NCBI GenBank assembly: GCA_944381515.1
Contig: CALWLM010000035.1
Location: 1 to 63,207 of the forward strand
Direction: 5' to 3'
Source of the DNA: an uncultured Lachnospiraceae bacterium
GTDB taxonomy: Bacteria > Bacillota > Clostridia > Lachnospirales > Lachnospiraceae
DNA length: 63,207 nucleotides
The position numbers and the translations under genes are program-made. The number at the start of each line of letters is the position of its first letter. Position 1 is the first letter of the stretch. The notes under the pieces were generated by a model. It ran no database searches and was not told where the DNA came from. It saw only the letters and a list, made by a program, of their open reading frames with translations. Positions 35,076 to 43,729 of this stretch are shown piece after piece.

Positions 35076-37072
35076 AAAACAGCAGCAAACAGGTCTTAAA
35101 GGTAGCCTTTGTGGGCAATCCCAACTGCGGAAAAACAACGCTTTTCAACGCTTTTACAGGTGCAAATCTGAAGGTGGCCAACTGGCCCGGTGTAACGGTG
35201 GAACGGGTAGAAGGGGAGTCTGACTATAAAGGGCAGAAACTAAAGCTTATCGACCTGCCTGGTATCTACAGCCTGACCAGCTATTCCATCGAGGAGAAGG
35301 TTTCGCGCCGCTGTATTCTGGAGGAAGGAATTGATGTGATCGTCAATGTGGTGGACGCTTCGTCTCTGGAGCGCAATCTTTATCTGACGATGCAGCTTCT
35401 GGAGCTTCGCAAACCGGTGGTGCTGGCTCTCAATATGATGGACGTGGTGGAAGAGCGGGGGATGGAAATCGACATGCACCGTCTGCCGGAGATGCTGGGA
35501 GGGATTCCGGTGGTGCCGGTGTCGGCCAGAAAACGGTCCGGCCTGGACGTACTGCTTCATGCCGTAGTTCATCACTATGAAGAGGGGCCAAAAGAGGGAG
35601 TGGTTGTTTATTCCAGAGGGCTGGAGGCCAAGATTGCCAAGCTGACTGCGGCCATTGAGAAAAAGTACGGCCGCCAGGAGAACGACCGCTGGCTGGCGGT
35701 AAAACTGCTGGAGAACGACGAGGAGATCTGCGGGAAATATCCTCTGGATCTGCCGGAGGTGCTGGACCGCTCTTACGAAAATGACATCATCGGCGGCAAG
35801 TACGATTACATAGAAGAAGTGGTGGAGGAATGTCTTTTTGGCAAGGAGGAGAAGGCGGCCTTTACAGAAAAAATCGATCAGGTGCTGACGCATCGGATCT
35901 GGGGAATACCGGTTTTTCTGCTGATTATGGCCCTGGTCTTTTTCCTGACCTTTGCTGTGGGAGACTTTCTCAAGGGATATTTTGAAGAGGCGCTGGACTG
36001 GTTTTCTGCTCTGGCAAGGGGCTTTTTGGGAGAAATCGGTACGGCGGACTGGCTGGTCTCGCTGGTTGTGGACGGCATCGTCGCGGGAGTGGGCGGAGTC
36101 CTTACCTTTCTGCCCAATATCTTTATTTTGTTCCTGGCGCTGGCTTTCCTGGAGGACTCGGGATATATGGCCAGAGTGGCCTATGTGATGGATTCGGTGA
36201 TGGGGCGTGTGGGATTGTCCGGCAAGGCCTTTTTGCCCATGCTTCTGGGCTTTGGCTGTACGGTGCCGGCAGTGATGGCAACCCGCTCCCTGGAAAGCGA
36301 AAAGGACAGAAGGAGGACTATCCTGGTTACGCCTTTTATGTCCTGCTCGGCCAGACTGCCGATTTATGTACTTTTTGCCGGGATGTTTTTCCCCAATGCA
36401 TCTATGGTGGTTGCATATTCTCTGTATGTGCTGGGTCTGGTGGTAGCTATAGCGGTGGCTCTTATCGCCAATCGTGTCGCGCCCACCGGAGAAGAGCATG
36501 CTCTGCTGATTGAACTGCCGGAGTACAAGACGCCCAATGCCCGTACGGTTGCCGTTTATGTGTGGAATAAGGTGAAGGACTATCTGACCAAGGCGGGAAC
36601 AACGATTTTTATCGCCTCCATTATCCTGTGGTTTTTGCTTAATTATGGCATGTCCGGCATGGTAACCGATATTTCTCAGAGCTTCGGCGCGCAGATCGGT
36701 CATTTCCTGGTGCCCTTCCTGGTTCCGGCCGGTCTGGGTATGTGGCAGATCGCGGTGGCCCTGATCAGCGGTCTCTCCGCCAAGGAGGTAGTGGTCTCCA
36801 GTTTTTCCGTGCTCTTTGGAATCAGCAATATCAACTCTGCCGCAGGAATGTCGGCCCTGTCCGGTATCCTGGCTGCCAGCGGCTTCGGACCGGTCAACGC
36901 CTATGCGCTGATGGTGTTTTGTCTTCTGTACAGCCCCTGCATGGCTACGGTGGCAACGATTCGCAGGGAGACCCATTCCTGGAAGTGGACGCTGGGGATG
37001 GTGGCCTTCCAGGTCCTTTTGGCATGGGCTGCGGCTGTGGTGGTCTTCCAGGTGGGAAGCAGGATTTTTTGA
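35072..37072 (+). CDS. feoB: Ferrous iron transport protein B
   Basis: A 666-residue ferrous iron transporter. The N-terminal G protein domain shows G1 GNPNCGKT (residues 15-22), G3 DLPG and G4 NMMD. A guanine dissociation-inhibitor-like helical domain follows (to about 260), then a membrane domain with two Gate repeats (FGCTVPAVMATRSLE and the later CMATVATIRRET region). The length is normal for Clostridia, which often lack FeoC; none is present here. It forms a two-gene operon with feoA. A diverged repeat (AACGGCTGAAA and AACGGCCGAAA, 27 bases apart) follows the stop. Confidence 0.96.
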   Translation: MKNSSKQVLKVAFVGNPNCGKTTLFNAFTGANLKVANWPGVTVERVEGESDYKGQKLKLIDLPGIYSLTSYSIEEKVSRRCILEEGIDVIVNVVDASSLERNLYLTMQLLELRKPVVLALNMMDVVEERGMEIDMHRLPEMLGGIPVVPVSARKRSGLDVLLHAVVHHYEEGPKEGVVVYSRGLEAKIAKLTAAIEKKYGRQENDRWLAVKLLENDEEICGKYPLDLPEVLDRSYENDIIGGKYDYIEEVVEECLFGKEEKAAFTEKIDQVLTHRIWGIPVFLLIMALVFFLTFAVGDFLKGYFEEALDWFSALARGFLGEIGTADWLVSLVVDGIVAGVGGVLTFLPNIFILFLALAFLEDSGYMARVAYVMDSVMGRVGLSGKAFLPMLLGFGCTVPAVMATRSLESEKDRRRTILVTPFMSCSARLPIYVLFAGMFFPNASMVVAYSLYVLGLVVAIAVALIANRVAPTGEEHALLIELPEYKTPNARTVAVYVWNKVKDYLTKAGTTIFIASIILWFLLNYGMSGMVTDISQSFGAQIGHFLVPFLVPAGLGMWQIAVALISGLSAKEVVVSSFSVLFGISNINSAAGMSALSGILAASGFGPVNAYALMVFCLLYSPCMATVATIRRETHSWKWTLGMVAFQVLLAWAAAVVVFQVGSRIF

Positions 37073-37141
37073 CAGCCTCCTCTAAAGAACGGCTGAAAAA
37101 AGAATCTTAAATGGAACGGCCGAAAGAATTTGAAATCTGTC

Positions 37142-37170
37142 TTGACAAAGCGGATTTTCGTGCATATAAT
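37142..37170 (+). promoter_or_regulatory. Consensus promoter of the Trp T-box transcript
   Basis: TTGACA (37142-37147) and TATAAT (37165-37170), both perfect, have a 17-base spacer. Confidence 0.93.
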
Positions 37171-37177
37171 TTTAATA

Positions 37178-37460
37178 AATAAACCGAAGAGGGAGAGTAA
37201 GTAGTCTCTGAAGGTAAGGTCACAGAGAGCCGTCGTTGGTGGGAGACGGTACCGGAAGCAGGGATGAATGGGCTCCTGAGGGCGAGCTGAACCAGAGTAG
37301 GCGAGCCGGAGAAGGTCCTCCGTTATCAAAGGCCGGCATATGTAAGTATGCGCTGAGTGGACGTAAATACACGTCAAGCCGGGTGGCACCGCAGGAGTAG
37401 TATAGTGATACAGGCTCTTGTCCCTGCATGAAGCAATGCTGGGACGAGGGCTTTTTTATT
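37178..37460 (+). promoter_or_regulatory. T-box leader, tRNA-Trp specific, upstream of trpB2
   Basis: The T-box core GGGTGGCACCGC lies at 37381-37392 and is followed by a terminator (CTCTTGTCCC / GGGACGAGGG, then T6) ending about 37457. In the stem I specifier region GAA precedes TGG at 37269-37271, the tryptophan codon. Uncharged tRNA-Trp should stabilise the antiterminator and allow transcription of the tryptophan synthase gene. Confidence 0.92.
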
Positions 37461-37536
37461 TCAAAACAAACTATTTTATAGCATTTCGTCCCGGAAGGTC
37501 AAATCGCCATGAAGAAAATCAAGGAGGAGAATGAAG

Positions 37537-38922
37537 ATGAGCAGACAGGAAATCCCGTACAAGATTTATCTGAAGGAAAGCGAAATGCCCAGACAGTGGT
37601 ATAACGTCCGTGCAGACATGCAGAATAAGCCGGCTCCGCTGTTAAACCCCGCCACCTATGAACCGATGACGGCGGAGGAACTGGGCGCAGTATTCTGCGA
37701 CGAGCTGGTAAAACAGGAACTCAATGATACGGACCGTTACATTGACATTCCGGAAGAGATCCGGGATTTCTACCGGATGTATCGTCCGTCGCCTCTGGTG
37801 CGTGCCTACTGTCTGGAGAAAAAGCTGGATACGCCGGCCCATATTTATTATAAGTTTGAGGGAAACAATACCAGCGGCAGCCACAAGCTGAATTCGGCCA
37901 TTGCTCAGGCCTATTATGCCAAAGAACAGGGCCTCAAAGGGGTTACCACGGAGACGGGAGCCGGACAGTGGGGAACGGCGCTGGCTATGGCCTGCTCTTA
38001 TTTCGAGCTGGATTGCCAGGTGTATATGGTCAAGGTATCCTATGAGCAGAAACCCTTCCGCCGTGAAGTTATGCGGACGTATGGGGCAAAGGTGACGCCT
38101 TCGCCTTCGGATACCACCCAGGTAGGACGCAGAATTCTGGCGGCCTATCCCGGAACCGGCGGCAGCCTGGGCTGTGCCATTTCCGAGGCGGTGGAGACGG
38201 CTTCCAGTCAGGAAGGATACCGCTATGTGCTGGGAAGCGTTCTCAATCAGGTGCTGCTGCATCAGTCTGTGATCGGTCTGGAGACCAAGGCGGCTCTGGA
38301 TCAATATGGAATCGTACCGGATATCATCATCGGCTGCGCCGGCGGCGGCTCCAATCTGGGCGGTCTGATCTCGCCTTTTATGGGAGAAAAGCTCAGAGGC
38401 GAGAAGGACTATCGTTTTATTGCCGTGGAACCGGCTTCCTGTCCCAGCCTGACGCGGGGAAGGTTTGCCTATGACTACTGCGATACCGGAATGGTATGCC
38501 CGCTGTCTAAAATGTATACCTTGGGCAGTAACTTTATCCCCTCGCCCAATCATGCGGGCGGTCTTCGCTACCATGGGATGAGTTCTACTTTATCGCAGCT
38601 GTATCACGATGGATATATGGAAGCGGTGGCAGTGGAGCAGACGGCTGTATTTGAGGCGGCCGAACAGTTTGCCCGGGTGGAGGGAATCCTTCCCGCTCCG
38701 GAGAGCAGCCATGCCATCAAGGTGGCGATTGACGAGGCCATGAAATGCAAGGAGACTGGTGAAGCGAAAAATATCGTCTTTGGCCTGACGGGTACCGGTT
38801 ACTTTGATATGGTAGCCTATCAGAAATTCCACGACGGACAGATGACGGATTATATTCCAACCGATGAAGATCTGCAAAAAGGATTTGACGGGATACCGAG
38901 CTTCCCGGGAAATGAATTTTGA
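37537..38922 (+). CDS. trpB: TrpB-like pyridoxal-phosphate enzyme (TrpB2 class)
   Basis: 461 residues, longer than classic TrpB (about 400). The PLP lysine is in SGSHKLNSA, and TTETGAGQWGTALA and CAGGGSNLGG (phosphate loop) are typical of the TrpB2 group. This enzyme joins indole and serine to form tryptophan. The N-terminal extension (IPYKIYLKESEMPRQWYNV) is a TrpB2 feature. No trpA or other trp gene is near, so it may work from free indole. The ATG at 37537 is spaced best from AAGGAGG. Expression is controlled by a Trp T-box. Confidence 0.93.
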   Translation: MSRQEIPYKIYLKESEMPRQWYNVRADMQNKPAPLLNPATYEPMTAEELGAVFCDELVKQELNDTDRYIDIPEEIRDFYRMYRPSPLVRAYCLEKKLDTPAHIYYKFEGNNTSGSHKLNSAIAQAYYAKEQGLKGVTTETGAGQWGTALAMACSYFELDCQVYMVKVSYEQKPFRREVMRTYGAKVTPSPSDTTQVGRRILAAYPGTGGSLGCAISEAVETASSQEGYRYVLGSVLNQVLLHQSVIGLETKAALDQYGIVPDIIIGCAGGGSNLGGLISPFMGEKLRGEKDYRFIAVEPASCPSLTRGRFAYDYCDTGMVCPLSKMYTLGSNFIPSPNHAGGLRYHGMSSTLSQLYHDGYMEAVAVEQTAVFEAAEQFARVEGILPAPESSHAIKVAIDEAMKCKETGEAKNIVFGLTGTGYFDMVAYQKFHDGQMTDYIPTDEDLQKGFDGIPSFPGNEF

Positions 38923-38937
38923 ATCCGATGGAGCTCC

Positions 38938-38996
38938 TATAAAAAGGGACCATATAGAAAGGGCATCATATAAAAGGGACCCCATATAAAAGGAGG
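38938..38996 (+). repeat. 15-16-base tandem repeat (four copies) after trpB2
   Basis: Units begin at 38938, 38953, 38969 and 38985; each is a variant of TATAAAAGGGACCCCA. It begins 15 bases after the trpB stop and runs into the first hairpin. Confidence 0.85.
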
Positions 38997-39022
38997 GCCG
39001 GCAGCGGATAACCGATGCCGGC
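38997..39022 (+). other. Hairpin GCCGGCA/TGCCGGC
   Basis: GCCGGCA (38997-39003) and TGCCGGC (39016-39022) form a 7-bp stem; no T tract follows. The core GCCGGCAG recurs in the larger hairpin at 39163. Confidence 0.6.
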
Positions 39023-39126
39023 AAAGGAAAAAGAATATATGATGAAAAAGGGATGCTGCCCTTTGATGTTTTCTATCATAAGGGGTATCTGTGATGAAAA
39101 TCTGACCATAAAGTGAAGATATTGTG

Positions 39127-39159
39127 AAACCGATGCAAAACCGATGCAAAACCGGTGAC
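39127..39159 (+). repeat. 11-base tandem repeat (three copies)
   Basis: AAACCGATGCA occurs at 39127-39137 and 39138-39148, with a third, diverged copy at 39149-39159. Confidence 0.85.
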
Positions 39160-39162
39160 ATG

Positions 39163-39214
39163 CTGCCGGCCAGACGGACAGGAAAGTGATTTTTATTGTC
39201 TGTCTGGCCGGCAG
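39163..39214. other. Large near-perfect hairpin
   Basis: The arms 39163-39180 (CTGCCGGCCAGACGGACA) and 39197-39214 pair at 17 of 18 positions, with the remaining pair G-T in the plus-strand RNA. The loop has 16 bases. There is no following T tract on either strand. It could be a terminator variant, a structured RNA or a small non-autonomous repeat element. Confidence 0.7.
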
Positions 39215-39389
39215 TACGTTGCAGATGTTTGGCAGCGGTTTTTCGTTCTTCTTAAGTATAAAGAAAGAGTCGGCGGCAAAAGAGGATTCGACAGAATCCG
39301 TCGAAGAAAGTCGAAACTTTCTTGTTCCACAAGTTTCCATATATGGGAAAATTGATGTGAAAAGTAAAAAAGAGGAGGACGAACGGCTG

Positions 39390-39758
39390 ATGAAACAAAA
39401 GATAAAATGGGAAAACCAAGCAGAAAAGCTTTGGAGGCGGCTGGGGGGAAACGGCAGTTATGCCGGATTTTGGCTGGCGGCGTATGCCACGGCGCGGACG
39501 GCGGAGGAGCCGGAGCTGCTTACCTATGTCTGCAAAGGACTTTATATGGAAACGGCGATTTACGGTCAGACCAGTGTGAAGTGTGTGGAACGAAACATTC
39601 GCACATTGAAGGAAAGAGTGTGGCGGGACGGCGACCGGGAGCTGCTGCAAGAGATCTTCGGGGAGGAAGCATTGAAAGAAAAGGCGCCGGAGAATCGGAT
39701 TTTTATTGATATGTTAGCCGCATATCTGCGCAGACAGGGCAAGGAGGAGGACGAATAA
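39390..39758 (+). CDS. Stand-alone Spo0A C-terminal-domain-like protein
   Basis: 122 residues. The segment GSYAGFWLAAYATARTAEEP, then YVCKGLYMETAIYGQTSVKCVERNIRTLKERVWRDG, resembles the Spo0A DNA-binding domain: a helix, a KxLY-type element, then a recognition helix with T-x-x-x-VER-x-IR. No receiver domain is encoded, so it cannot be a complete Spo0A. It may regulate by itself or bind another partner. The ATG at 39390 is chosen for AGGAGG upstream; the frame is open further to about 39186, so a longer form is possible. The upstream region holds several repeats and hairpins. Confidence 0.75.
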   Translation: MKQKIKWENQAEKLWRRLGGNGSYAGFWLAAYATARTAEEPELLTYVCKGLYMETAIYGQTSVKCVERNIRTLKERVWRDGDRELLQEIFGEEALKEKAPENRIFIDMLAAYLRRQGKEEDE

Positions 39759-39781
39759 CAGGAAAAAGATATTTTAAGCGC

Positions 39782-39820
39782 AAAAAAATCCCGCAAACCT
39801 ATTCTGTAAAGGTATGCGGG
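39782..39820 (-). terminator. Terminator of the tRNA-Ala gene
   Basis: On the minus strand CCCGCATACCT and AGGTTTGCGGG pair and are followed by ATTTTTTT. Confidence 0.85.
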
Positions 39821-39832
39821 AATTTTGCTGTA

Positions 39833-39905
39833 TGGAGCATAGGGGATTCGAACCCCTGACCTCCACACTGCCAGTGTGGCGCGCTCCCAACTGCGCTAAT
39901 GCCCC
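39833..39905 (-). tRNA. tRNA-Ala (anticodon GGC)
   Basis: The 73-base cloverleaf begins GGGGCAT at 39905 and ends ATGCTCC plus discriminator A at 39833. The D arm contains GCGCAGTTGGGAGCGC, the anticodon arm CCACA-CTGGCAG-TGTGG with anticodon GGC, and the T arm AGGGGTTCGAATCCCCT. The 3' CCA is not encoded. It reads alanine codon GCC. Confidence 0.96.
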
Positions 39906-40108
39906 GAACGAATGATATCATAGCATACTTTGACATGTTTGGCAAGCCTTTTTTTGGCTTTTGAAGAAAAAAAATATAAGATTTTTTCTGTCTTTTTTCT
40001 TTGGCCTGTGTTACACTGTTCATTGGCAAAAGAAAAAGAACGCTGAGACTATGAATTTAAGTAAGAAGCAAACGGGCTGGAAGAAGCCTGAGAACAGGAG
40101 ACATTTGT

Positions 40109-42319
40109 TTGGGAAAAGCATTATACATAGCGGAAAAACCCAGCGTGGCGATGGAATTTGCCAAGGCGCTGAAGATAAACGGAGCGAGGAAGGATGGGTA
40201 TCTGGAATCGGACAATGCGGTGGTGACCTGGTGTGTGGGTCATTTGGTTACGATGAGCTATCCGGAGGCCTATGATCCGCAGTTAAAGAGATGGAGCCTC
40301 AGCACTCTCCCTTTTATTCCTCAGACATTTAAATATGAAGTGATCGATTCCTCCAGGAAGCAATTTGGAATTGTGAAAGGGCTTTTGAACCGGCCGGATG
40401 TGGAAACCATCTATGTGTGTACCGACTCCGGGCGGGAGGGAGAATATATTTACCGTCTGGTGGAGCAGATGGCCGGAGTGAAGGGCAAGAAGCGCCTGCG
40501 CGTCTGGATTGACTCGCAGACGGAGGAAGAGATTTTAAAGGGAATCCGGACGGCGAAAGATTTGTCGGAGTACGACAATCTGGCGGCGTCTGCTTATCTG
40601 CGGGCCAAGGAAGATTACCTGATGGGAATCAATTTTTCCCGTCTGCTTACTCTGAAATATGGAAATGTACTTTCTTCTTATTTAAAAGAGAACCGCACAG
40701 TGCTGTCGGTGGGCCGGGTAATGACCTGCGTCCAGGGAATGGTGGTTCGGCGGGAAAGAGAAATTCGCGATTTTGTGAAAACGCCGTTTTATCGGGTGCT
40801 TGCCGTTTTGGACTGCGGCGGAGACCGGCTGGAGGCGGAATGGAAAGCCGTGGAGGGCAGCCGCTATTTCGGACGTCCCTGTCTGTATAAGGATAATGGT
40901 TTTAAGGACAGAAAGACGGCCCAGGAGCTGATTGATTTTCTCAGAGAGACGGAGCCGGTGACGGCTCAGGTGGTAAATGCGGAACGCAGACAGGAGAAGA
41001 AGAATCCCCCGCTTTTATACAATCTGGCCGAGCTTCAGAATGATTGCTCCCGGTATTTCAAGCTGAGTCCCGATGAAACGCTGAAGATTGTCCAGGAGCT
41101 GTATGAAAAAAAGCTGGTCACCTATCCGCGAACGGACGCCCGCGTTCTCTCCACCGCGGTATCCAAGGAGATTGTCAAAAACATTTCTGGGCTGAAAAAC
41201 ATTTCAGAGGTGCGCGGCTTTGCAGAAAAAATCCTCCAGGAAGGAAGTTATAAGAATCTTGCGAAGAGCCGGTATGTCAATGACAAGGCTATTACCGATC
41301 ACTATGCCATTATCCCGACCGGAGAGGGAACGGGCCAGCTGGGCCGGTTGTCCGCAGGAGCAAGAGGCGTTTACGAGATAATTGTGAGGCGTTTCCTCAG
41401 CATCTTTTATCCGCCTGCGCTTTATCAGAAGTATGGATTTCAGTTCGCGATAAGAGGTGAAGCTTTCTTTGCCCGGTTTAAGGTGTTAAAAGAAGCGGGC
41501 TATCTGGCGGTGGCCTACGACCCCAAAGGCGCGGGAAAACGAGGTGCGGACGGAGCCGGAAAGGATTTGCCGGACCGTGAGAAGACCGGCGGGGAGGGCC
41601 GGGAATCACAGGGAGAAGGCAAGGGGGGCGATTCAGAAGAGATGCTGATCCAGGGAAGCGCCCTGTTAGAGCGGATCACCCATTTGAGGAAGGGGATGAA
41701 TCTGCCGGTTCTGGATTTTGCAGTCAAGGAGGGAGAAACCTCGCCGCCAAAGCGTTATACCTCCGGTTCCATTATTCTGGCCATGGAAAATGCCGGTCAG
41801 CTGATCGAGGATGAGGATCTGCGGGCACAGATCAAGGGAAGCGGAATTGGCACCAGCGCCACCCGGGCGGAAATCCTCAAAAAACTGGTGAACAATCAGT
41901 ACCTGGCTTTGAACAAAAAAACACAGGTGATTACGCCGACGCTTCTGGGAGAGCTTTATTACGATACGGTAGATCAGTCGCTGCGCCAGCTTTTGAATCC
42001 GGAACTGACGGCCAGCTGGGAAAAGGGACTGACCTATGTGGCCGAGGGACAGATCACTGAAGAGGAATATATGGTGAAGCTGGATGGTTTCATCCGGCGG
42101 CGTACAGCCAGCGTTATGGGGCTGAACAATGGCAGCCAGCTGTTTGCACTTTTTGACCGGGTGCGGCCATATTATGTAAAAAGCAGCAGTTCGGCAAATA
42201 AGGCGGAGCGGAAAAAAGACGGCGCCAAAGCAGCGTCCAAAGCAGAGAAAACAGCAGAGAAAGCAGCAGGGAAAGCAGGTTCGGCCGCGTTGAAGACCGA
42301 GGGCAGTAAAAAGCAGTAA
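40109..42319 (+). CDS. topB: DNA topoisomerase III
   Basis: A 736-residue type IA topoisomerase that passes single strands and resolves recombination intermediates. The TOPRIM domain has IAEKPSVAMEFAKAL at the N-terminus and CTDSGREGEYIYR. The catalytic tyrosine is Tyr339 in TYPRTDAR. GSGIGTSATRAEIL is a conserved late motif. The start is TTG with CAGGAG eight bases upstream. An inserted Gly/Lys/Glu-rich loop (about 475-515) and a Lys/Ala repeat tail (about 700-736) are low complexity. There are no zinc-finger cysteines. The stop codon lies in a 10-base repeat. Confidence 0.95.
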   Translation: MGKALYIAEKPSVAMEFAKALKINGARKDGYLESDNAVVTWCVGHLVTMSYPEAYDPQLKRWSLSTLPFIPQTFKYEVIDSSRKQFGIVKGLLNRPDVETIYVCTDSGREGEYIYRLVEQMAGVKGKKRLRVWIDSQTEEEILKGIRTAKDLSEYDNLAASAYLRAKEDYLMGINFSRLLTLKYGNVLSSYLKENRTVLSVGRVMTCVQGMVVRREREIRDFVKTPFYRVLAVLDCGGDRLEAEWKAVEGSRYFGRPCLYKDNGFKDRKTAQELIDFLRETEPVTAQVVNAERRQEKKNPPLLYNLAELQNDCSRYFKLSPDETLKIVQELYEKKLVTYPRTDARVLSTAVSKEIVKNISGLKNISEVRGFAEKILQEGSYKNLAKSRYVNDKAITDHYAIIPTGEGTGQLGRLSAGARGVYEIIVRRFLSIFYPPALYQKYGFQFAIRGEAFFARFKVLKEAGYLAVAYDPKGAGKRGADGAGKDLPDREKTGGEGRESQGEGKGGDSEEMLIQGSALLERITHLRKGMNLPVLDFAVKEGETSPPKRYTSGSIILAMENAGQLIEDEDLRAQIKGSGIGTSATRAEILKKLVNNQYLALNKKTQVITPTLLGELYYDTVDQSLRQLLNPELTASWEKGLTYVAEGQITEEEYMVKLDGFIRRRTASVMGLNNGSQLFALFDRVRPYYVKSSSSANKAERKKDGAKAASKAEKTAEKAAGKAGSAALKTEGSKKQ
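42225..42272 (+). repeat. 12-base in-frame repeat in the topB tail
   Basis: Four units (42225-42236, 42237-42248, 42249-42260, 42261-42272) vary around CCAAAGCAGAGA and encode the Lys/Ala/Glu tail. Confidence 0.75.
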
Positions 42320-42332
42320 AATGCAGATAAAT
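42303..42332 (+). repeat. 10-base tandem repeat (three copies) across the topB stop codon
   Basis: GCAGTAAAAA, GCAGTAAAAT and GCAGATAAAT lie back to back. The TAA stop (42317-42319) is in the second unit. Confidence 0.85.
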
Positions 42333-42451
42333 AGGAAAAAGAGCAGGAATGCCCGGTGAAAATAATAAGATCCTTTCGGAAATCTTTAATTTTTCCTCTT
42401 GTAATCCCGCTGAAAAATGAATACAATAGACTTAGAAAGAAGGTGATTCCC

Positions 42452-42976
42452 ATGGACGAGGAGTTTTACCCGATGATCCAGGACATTCTGGACCATCCGG
42501 TTTTTCAGAAGCTGCGTGAGCTTCCCCATCATGGTCCGGATAATTCCGTCTATGATCATTCTCTTGCCACGGCCCGCAGGGCCTACCTTTTGGGAAGGGG
42601 TCTGCGTTTGGGGCAGGAGGAGCTTCGTTCCCTGACCAGAGCGGCGCTTTTGCATGACTTTTTTGGTTATGACTGGCGAGACGGCTGGTATAAGGAGCTG
42701 GTGTCCCGTTATCGGGGCATGCGCCGTCTGACTCATATGCATGCTTTTTGGCATGGGCAGATTGCGGCGGAGCGGGCCAGGCTCTACTTTGATCTGAGTC
42801 CCGAACAGTGCGCAGCTATTGCAAGTCACATGTTTCCTCTGTCCACCTCTTTGCCCAGGAGCCGCCAGGCGTGGCTTATTACCCTGGCAGACAAGATGGT
42901 GGCGTCCAGGGAGATGTCGGTGACGGCGGGCCGCAGCATGTATGGCCTGTGGCGCAGGCTGTTCGCCTATTCATAA
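42452..42976 (+). CDS. HD-domain phosphohydrolase
   Basis: 174 residues with an HD metal-dependent phosphohydrolase fold. SVYDHSLATARRAYLLGR provides the first histidine, LLHDFFGYDWRD is the HD doublet, later histidines lie in HMHAFWHGQIAAERA and SHMFPLS, and LADKMVASRE gives the closing aspartate. Members hydrolyse phosphate esters of nucleotides or related molecules; the substrate is unknown. The ATG at 42452 follows AAAGGTGA. The next gene starts 20 bases later, so the two are likely co-transcribed. Confidence 0.87.
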   Translation: MDEEFYPMIQDILDHPVFQKLRELPHHGPDNSVYDHSLATARRAYLLGRGLRLGQEELRSLTRAALLHDFFGYDWRDGWYKELVSRYRGMRRLTHMHAFWHGQIAAERARLYFDLSPEQCAAIASHMFPLSTSLPRSRQAWLITLADKMVASREMSVTAGRSMYGLWRRLFAYS

Positions 42977-42995
42977 CAGGTGAGAGGAAAGCAGA

Positions 42996-43661
42996 ATGAA
43001 GGATTGGACGATACAGGCGCTGTTTACGCTGGATGAGACGTTGGCCAGGCCGCTTCTCGAGAAATATACTTATCCCTGGGAGGCGCTTCCGGAGATTGGA
43101 GATTTTATCGTGAAGCTGGGCGAGACTCTTTCTCCAGAGGAGTACGAAGAGAGAGAGAATCATGTATGGATTGCCAAATCGGCCAAGGTGGCTCCGACAG
43201 CGTTTATCGGCAGCAATGTGATCATCGGAAAGGATGCGGAGATTCGCCACTGTGCATTTATTCGGGGCAATGCCCTGGTGGGAGAGGGCGCTGTGGTGGG
43301 CAATTCCACCGAGCTGAAGAATGTGATTCTCTTCAACAAGGTTCAGGTTCCTCATTACAATTACGTCGGCGATTCCATTCTGGGCTACAGGGCCCATATG
43401 GGGGCCGGCTCCATCACCTCCAATGTAAAGTCGGATAAGACTTTGGTGGTGGTAAAGACGCCGGAGGGCGAGATTCCCACCGGTTTAAAGAAATTTGGAG
43501 CGATCCTGGGCGATTTGGTGGAGGTAGGCTGCGGCACAGTACTGAATCCGGGCAGTATCGTGGGACGGGAGAGTAATATTTATCCGCTTTCCATGGTCCG
43601 GGGCGTAATTCCTGCCCGCTCCATTTATAAAAAGCAGGGCGAAGTGGTGGAAAAAAGATAA
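42996..43661 (+). CDS. Left-handed beta-helix (hexapeptide repeat) protein
   Basis: 221 residues. After a 60-residue helical N-terminus, hexapeptide repeats run from about 63 to 200 (VWIAKSAKVAPTAFIGSNVI, IIGKDAEIRH, LVGEGAVVGN, GAGSITSNVKSDK, VGCGTVLNPGSIVGR, PLSMVRGVIP), the LbetaH fold of acyl- and nucleotidyltransferases. It resembles the C-terminal half of GlmU but has no pyrophosphorylase domain, so a GlmU function cannot be assigned. It probably acts on a sugar nucleotide. GTGAGAGG precedes the start. Confidence 0.85.
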   Translation: MKDWTIQALFTLDETLARPLLEKYTYPWEALPEIGDFIVKLGETLSPEEYEERENHVWIAKSAKVAPTAFIGSNVIIGKDAEIRHCAFIRGNALVGEGAVVGNSTELKNVILFNKVQVPHYNYVGDSILGYRAHMGAGSITSNVKSDKTLVVVKTPEGEIPTGLKKFGAILGDLVEVGCGTVLNPGSIVGRESNIYPLSMVRGVIPARSIYKKQGEVVEKR

Positions 43662-43674
43662 GCAATGTTGATAA

Positions 43675-43727
43675 AAAGACCTTCTTCTGGACACACTGTA
43701 GATAAGTGTGAAAAGCAGGAGGTCTTT
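43675..43727 (+). promoter_or_regulatory. Hairpin that covers the ribosome site of the DMT gene
   Basis: AAAGACCT (43675-43682) pairs with AGGTCTTT (43720-43727). An inner stem joins CACACT (43692-43697) and AGTGTG (43705-43710). The outer 3' arm includes the end of AGGAGG (43717-43722), so it could limit translation, or act as a terminator for the upstream gene. Confidence 0.55.
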
Positions 43728-43729
43728 GT

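Noticed and set aside
35240-36976. Open frame of 578 codons opposite feoB
   Set aside because: Low-complexity His/Gln-rich product typical of an antisense shadow; feoB on the plus strand has every expected motif.
39186-39389. N-terminal extension of the Spo0A-like protein
   Set aside because: The frame is open, but it crosses one arm of the large hairpin and has no ribosome site; the ATG at 39390 has AGGAGG upstream.
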